Shown here piece by piece: positions 6,220 through 9,263 of a stretch of 9,263 nt of DNA. The position numbers and the translations under genes are program-made. Location of the stretch: NCBI GenBank assembly GCA_014378805.1, contig JACMMY010000224.1, positions 1 through 9,263 on the forward strand. Reading direction: 5' to 3'. The stretch comes from Moraxellaceae bacterium (GTDB taxonomy: Bacteria > Pseudomonadota > Gammaproteobacteria > Pseudomonadales > Moraxellaceae). The notes below the pieces were generated by a model. The model searched no databases, was not told where the DNA came from, and saw only the letters and a list, made by a program, of their open reading frames with translations. Each line of letters begins with the position of its first letter. Position 1 is the first letter of the stretch.

Positions 6220-7407
6220 TTAAGCTAACCAACCTCTAATTTCTTGTATCCAAGAAGGGATAGTAAAAGAGTCATTAATTCCTTTAGTATAGGCTTTTGC
6301 AAATGCAAACTTATTATTTTCTAAATTAAAGAAAGTATCTATCAAGCCCCATTGGCTTCCTTTTAAATCTAATGAAATTTTAGAGTATTCCTGAGTTGGG
6401 TCTTCAGTAATATCATCAAGAAAACCAAGTTGGTCAGGATGTGCTATTGAGAACGACTTTAAAGTCTCAAAAAACAACTTACCATTTAGAGTGTCTTCAA
6501 TTTCTGTAGCAGGAGAAGTTGGGTTCGCCTGAATATTTACTAATTTTGTAGTACGAGAATCGGGATGATTGACTATTCTCTTGCAAATTAGATTAGGATA
6601 ATTTTTTACCTCATAACGAACCAACTCTGCATCAGTATCAGCAATCAGAATTATTTTTCCTGATATTTCATCTTGAAAATCTTCATATGAAGTCAGTAAA
6701 TGGTTATATAAGCGTTTAATTTCAGTAGCACCACCCACAGGTACAATTCTTAAACGTTTTGACTCAATCAAGTCGCTGAGATAGCTACTCAAATAGATTT
6801 TTTCTGATGAGCCTTCACAAATAATCCAGTTGAAAGGTTCATTGCCTATAGCGCTTGTGATAACGGACTGGACAAAGTCATTCATACTTTTTAACCGGAT
6901 ATCATAAGGTAGCCTACCTTTAGACGTTCTCGTTAATTGTTTGATTTGTTCTCTATAGCTGGCGAGGTTTATTTGATCAAAAATATGTGTATTTTCATTT
7001 CTTGAGATAACTGTTGTACTTCCAGATTCAATAGTGGGTAGAAAACCATACCAGTGTGATGTAAATATCACCTGCATGCAATCTCGGCTTATTTCATAAA
7101 GAGAATCAAATTGATCAAAGCATGCAGACATATGTAGTGAGGATTCTGGTTCGTCAACACCAATAATTAAGTTTGAGCCGCTACTTCTATGTTTACTAAG
7201 TAAGCTGTGTGCAACATCGATTATTGCTTTTTGTTTTTCACCAGAACTTAATTGACCGATTTCCAGCCATCCATCACCATGCTTCTTATGCAGTTTCCGT
7301 GTGTTAAAAAATGATTGAATAATCAAATTATAAACATCGTTCTTTTTTAAGTTTTGTTGTCGGTCAGTGGATGTACGGTATGCATAAACTTCTAATTCCT
7401 CAGCCAA
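6220..7407 (-). CDS. C-terminal half of the OLD-like protein (Walker B plus TOPRIM)
   Basis: The open frame of about 395 residues from 7407 carries the rest of the ATPase: the signature LSSGEKQK (53-60), Walker B LIIGVDEP (80-87) with Asp85-Glu86, and the H-loop His118 in FTSHWYG. A TOPRIM nuclease domain follows. Its acidic residues are Glu198 in WIICEGSSEK and the Asp257/Asp259 pair in ILIADTDAE, with PVGGATEIKRLYN between them. The codon at 7407 is TTG with no Shine-Dalgarno sequence, so it is probably just an internal leucine codon. This half is unlikely to be made on its own. Confidence 0.78.
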   Translation of the reverse strand: MAEELEVYAYRTSTDRQQNLKKNDVYNLIIQSFFNTRKLHKKHGDGWLEIGQLSSGEKQKAIIDVAHSLLSKHRSSGSNLIIGVDEPESSLHMSACFDQFDSLYEISRDCMQVIFTSHWYGFLPTIESGSTTVISRNENTHIFDQINLASYREQIKQLTRTSKGRLPYDIRLKSMNDFVQSVITSAIGNEPFNWIICEGSSEKIYLSSYLSDLIESKRLRIVPVGGATEIKRLYNHLLTSYEDFQDEISGKIILIADTDAELVRYEVKNYPNLICKRIVNHPDSRTTKLVNIQANPTSPATEIEDTLNGKLFFETLKSFSIAHPDQLGFLDDITEDPTQEYSKISLDLKGSQWGLIDTFFNLENNKFAFAKAYTKGINDSFTIPSWIQEIRGWLA

Positions 7408-7424
7408 AGTATCAATAAATGCAT

Positions 7425-7988
7425 TTAAACTGGCATTAATCTCGTTAATTTGGCTCTGAGATCATCCTCATTTAAACTTGTTTTATCTGTATCAGTTTCA
7501 TCACCAAGTAGTTCTTCGACCATTTGCCGATTATTAAACAAAGAGATTGATACTTTACCTTCGTAGTCAATCCCAATAGGTAAAATAAAGAAATCAGCTA
7601 AATTAACTTTTATTGCTAATTGAGTCCTGTGCTTAATAAATTTTTTAGCGTGTGGTTTCAGAGATAATGATACATCCGCCTCTGTAATCATCATTGCTAT
7701 TTTGTTTAGAGCCGCAGCTTTAACCAAAATATCTCCTTGCAATAGTCTTCTTGGAATCATGAATATAGGTACGATCTGTGGCTTAGTTGAAGACATGCCA
7801 CTCTTTTTGGTCACAGTATTGAAGTTCCATGCTCTGGAGTTAAAAAATGTATCTAACGACTCTAAAACGGAGCTTTTACCAATACCATTATCCCCGACCA
7901 GTCCGCAAAATTTATCTTCATCAGTGAGCGGTATATAATTTATACCTTGATAAGTTTTAAAGTAGCGAAGAAATAGCCCTATTATCAT
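7425..7988 (-). CDS. N-terminal half of the OLD-like protein (Walker A part)
   Basis: This 187-residue open frame starts MIIGLFLRYFKTYQGINYIP, the typical first strands of an ABC-type ATPase. The Walker A P-loop GDNGIGKSS follows at about residues 32-40, with SVLESLDTFFN after it. The last seven residues, LTRLMPV, come from the shifted frame and are not native. The fragment has the nucleotide-binding loop but no signature motif, Walker B or nuclease, so it should be inactive alone. Confidence 0.8.
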   Translation of the reverse strand: MIIGLFLRYFKTYQGINYIPLTDEDKFCGLVGDNGIGKSSVLESLDTFFNSRAWNFNTVTKKSGMSSTKPQIVPIFMIPRRLLQGDILVKAAALNKIAMMITEADVSLSLKPHAKKFIKHRTQLAIKVNLADFFILPIGIDYEGKVSISLFNNRQMVEELLGDETDTDKTSLNEDDLRAKLTRLMPV

Positions 7989-8087
7989 TTTGAGTCCTTT
8001 TGTAAATCTAGTTCTATTATGGTATCTATTTACAATATTGCTGAGCCTATATACTTAGACTTAACTGTATATAACGTTATGCTATTT

Positions 8088-8120
8088 AAAAAAAAACTCC
8101 CTTCTTTCGAGAGGAGTTTT
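8088..8120 (-). terminator. Rho-independent terminator of the lost gene at 8144
   Basis: AAAACTCC (8093-8100) pairs with GGAGTTTT (8113-8120). Further pairs form inside across one mismatch, closing on a four-base loop. Nine As at 8088-8096 give nine Us on the minus strand. It lies 24 bases past the stop codon of the C-terminal remnant at 8144, so it is that gene's original terminator. It now ends transcription from the solute-binding protein gene. Confidence 0.88.
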
Positions 8121-8143
8121 GATCGTGAACTTAAAAAGATTAA

Positions 8144-8368
8144 TTAAGCCACAGCCCCTTCCAAGAAGTCCTGTGCAAAACGCTGCAATACAGCGCCAGC
8201 CTCGTAAATCAACACTTCTTCAGCAGTATCCAAACGTGACGTCACAAGCTCTTGGAGAGTTTCACCGTTCGCATGATGCTATCACCAATCACTTCAAAAA
8301 ATATACAATCGCTCAGCATCCATGCCTTTACACACATACCGAGCTAAAAATCTGAATCGGATGAAAAA
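8144..8368 (-). pseudogene. C-terminal remnant of an unidentified gene
   Basis: The last 41 codons before the TAA at 8144 read like well-kept protein, beginning NGETLQELVTSRL and ending YEAGAVLQRFAQDFLEGAVA. They are preceded in frame by stop codons (8279-8284). Farther upstream in the same frame, 8297-8347 gives LARYVCKGMDAERLYIF, and a different frame between them gives FEVIGDSIM. The simplest reading is the end of one protein, carrying two compensating small indels: one in the six-base T run at 8296-8301, the other near 8270-8280. The start of the gene is missing and the adjacent gene's stop lies at 8369. I do not recognise the family. The intact terminator after it supports a once-functional gene. 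Confidence 0.6.
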
Positions 8369-9263
8369 TCACTCATCGTTTTGCGTGCATTCAAAATTAG
8401 TCGGGATTTTCAGGCAGCGTTCTTTTTTGGTAATCGATGCCATCTGCTTATTGTATTCGCCTGTACGTTCAAAGCTAATCCGCACTTCCCGAAGAATTCT
8501 GTCGTAACCTTTGGTATCCACATCAGGAAGATGTACCCAATACTTAGAAGGAATACTGTCTTCAAGACGTTTGTTATTTTTAAATTGACGATCCAGTTGT
8601 GCGGCGACCCAAGTACGACTTTTCTGACCATAACCTTCTGGAAACTTATCTTGGCGAACAATCATCTGCATCGTGATGAACGCAATAGGATAATCCCCGA
8701 TACCACCATTAGCACCCATGCTTCTAGCAATATCCAGTGCTTGAAATCCATACGCGGGCAAGAAAATCACGTCAAGCTTACCTGAATTAAACATCGTCCC
8801 AATTCTTTCCAAATTTGTCGGGATGGGGATGCCACCAAGCTTTTGAATGGTTTCTTTTTGAGTATCATCAAACTCTAATGTCCCAAAGCGCTTTCCGCTC
8901 AGCTTAGCAAGATTATTCATATTCCGATCATTTGTCATCGGATAAAGCATACCGAAAGCAGAAACCCCGACAATCTCAGTATTGCCACTGACCATTTTTG
9001 ACGCAAGCTTAGGACTGGCCATCAGCCCAAGGACGTTTCTCGCGATACTATCACTCGTAATCTGCCTGAAATTATCAATAGAACCCGTGAAGTTATTGAA
9101 TTGGCGAACCCGATATCCAATCGAAGTTAACCCCTCACATTTACCGTCTTTAAAATCATCCGTTGCTTTCTGATCACTCACATAAGGTTTTAAACTGATA
9201 TCAGCACCCCATTGCTTGGCCGCAAGCGCATAATCTTTCATTAAAGAGTAGGCATCACCTTGC
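8369..9263 (-). CDS. Putative solute-binding protein, 5' end outside window
   Basis: About 297 residues are visible and the frame stays open to the right edge. Residues QGDAYSL precede the internal methionine at 9241, so the true start and any signal peptide lie outside the window. The fragment begins in a region typical of periplasmic substrate-binding folds (DYALAAKQWGADISLKPYVS). It continues with GISAFG-like and FGTLEFDDTQ strands, and LDVIFLPAYGFQALDIARSM, where a binding cleft is usually formed. It ends with two cysteines (ERCLKIPTNFEC), which may form a disulfide. I believe it resembles the DUF6091 putative solute-binding proteins seen in Acinetobacter, but this is recall only. The substrate and transport partner are unknown. 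Confidence 0.72.
   Translation of the reverse strand, partial: QGDAYSLMKDYALAAKQWGADISLKPYVSDQKATDDFKDGKCEGLTSIGYRVRQFNNFTGSIDNFRQITSDSIARNVLGLMASPKLASKMVSGNTEIVGVSAFGMLYPMTNDRNMNNLAKLSGKRFGTLEFDDTQKETIQKLGGIPIPTNLERIGTMFNSGKLDVIFLPAYGFQALDIARSMGANGGIGDYPIAFITMQMIVRQDKFPEGYGQKSRTWVAAQLDRQFKNNKRLEDSIPSKYWVHLPDVDTKGYDRILREVRISFERTGEYNKQMASITKKERCLKIPTNFECTQNDE

Larger units (their letters stand above)
6220..7988 (-). pseudogene. OLD-like ATPase/TOPRIM nuclease gene, split by a frameshift
   Basis: Read together, the two open frames encode one overcoming-lysogenization-defect (OLD) type protein: an ABC-class ATPase followed by a TOPRIM nuclease domain. The first frame ends at 7425. The second is open from just beyond 7451 and continues the protein after LRAK as INEINASLNAF, then TLAEELEVYAYR. 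Restoring one base in the AAA run of the minus strand (7449-7451) joins them into a protein of about 589 residues, close to phage P2 Old. OLD and Gabija GajA proteins are anti-phage nucleases. No UvrD-like helicase (GajB) gene adjoins, so the single-gene class fits better. AAGGA six to seven bases before the ATG at 7988 is a good ribosome site. It could be a true mutation, a sequencing error or, less likely, programmed slippage. The region is clearly more AT-rich than prpF. Confidence 0.82.

Noticed and set aside
6220..7988. Gabija system (GajA plus GajB)
   Set aside because: No UvrD-like helicase gene lies next to the OLD-like gene in this window. A single-gene OLD fits better.
8119..8355. 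78-codon plus-strand ORF
   Set aside because: It begins in the terminator's hairpin arm and has low protein character. The minus strand reads better as the tail of a lost gene.

Overview
The window looks like chromosome of a gammaproteobacterium of the Moraxellaceae, most likely Acinetobacter. This rests on the 5S rRNA and bacterioferritin sequences, an AcnD-type PrpF and the AT-leaning base composition. It is inferred by recognition, not by a database search.

Positions 1-800 (+ strand): the window opens inside a 5S rRNA, the end of an rRNA operon, closed by a strong GC-rich terminator. A complete bacterioferritin gene (bfr) follows with its own ribosome binding site and a probable promoter. 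Positions 820-5127 (- strand): a housekeeping block holds a small lipoprotein, a YjdM/PhnA zinc-ribbon protein, the circularly permuted ribosome-assembly GTPase RbgA/YlqF, the 2-methylaconitate isomerase PrpF and the pseudouridine synthase RluA. prpF stands apart from any prpB/prpC/acnD. Between bfr and the lipoprotein gene, the minus strand carries a complete small-RNA-like unit: a sigma70-type promoter, about 80 nt of transcript and a textbook terminator.

Positions 5128-8368 look like an accessory or decaying region. It holds a VOC-family protein gene, an operator-like cluster of repeated octamers, a degenerate copy of part of rluA about 1.3 kb from the intact gene, and a large OLD-like ATPase/TOPRIM nuclease gene split by one frameshift. 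It also holds the C-terminal remnant of an unidentified gene that still keeps its terminator. The last 0.9 kb is a putative solute-binding protein gene that runs off the right edge.

The genes do not form one pathway. The left half is core metabolism and RNA or ribosome maintenance. The right half reads as a site where genes have been gained, duplicated and broken, with a defence-type nuclease as its main cargo. The best candidates for something undescribed are the small RNA and the frameshifted nuclease. No CRISPR array, IS element or tRNA gene was seen.
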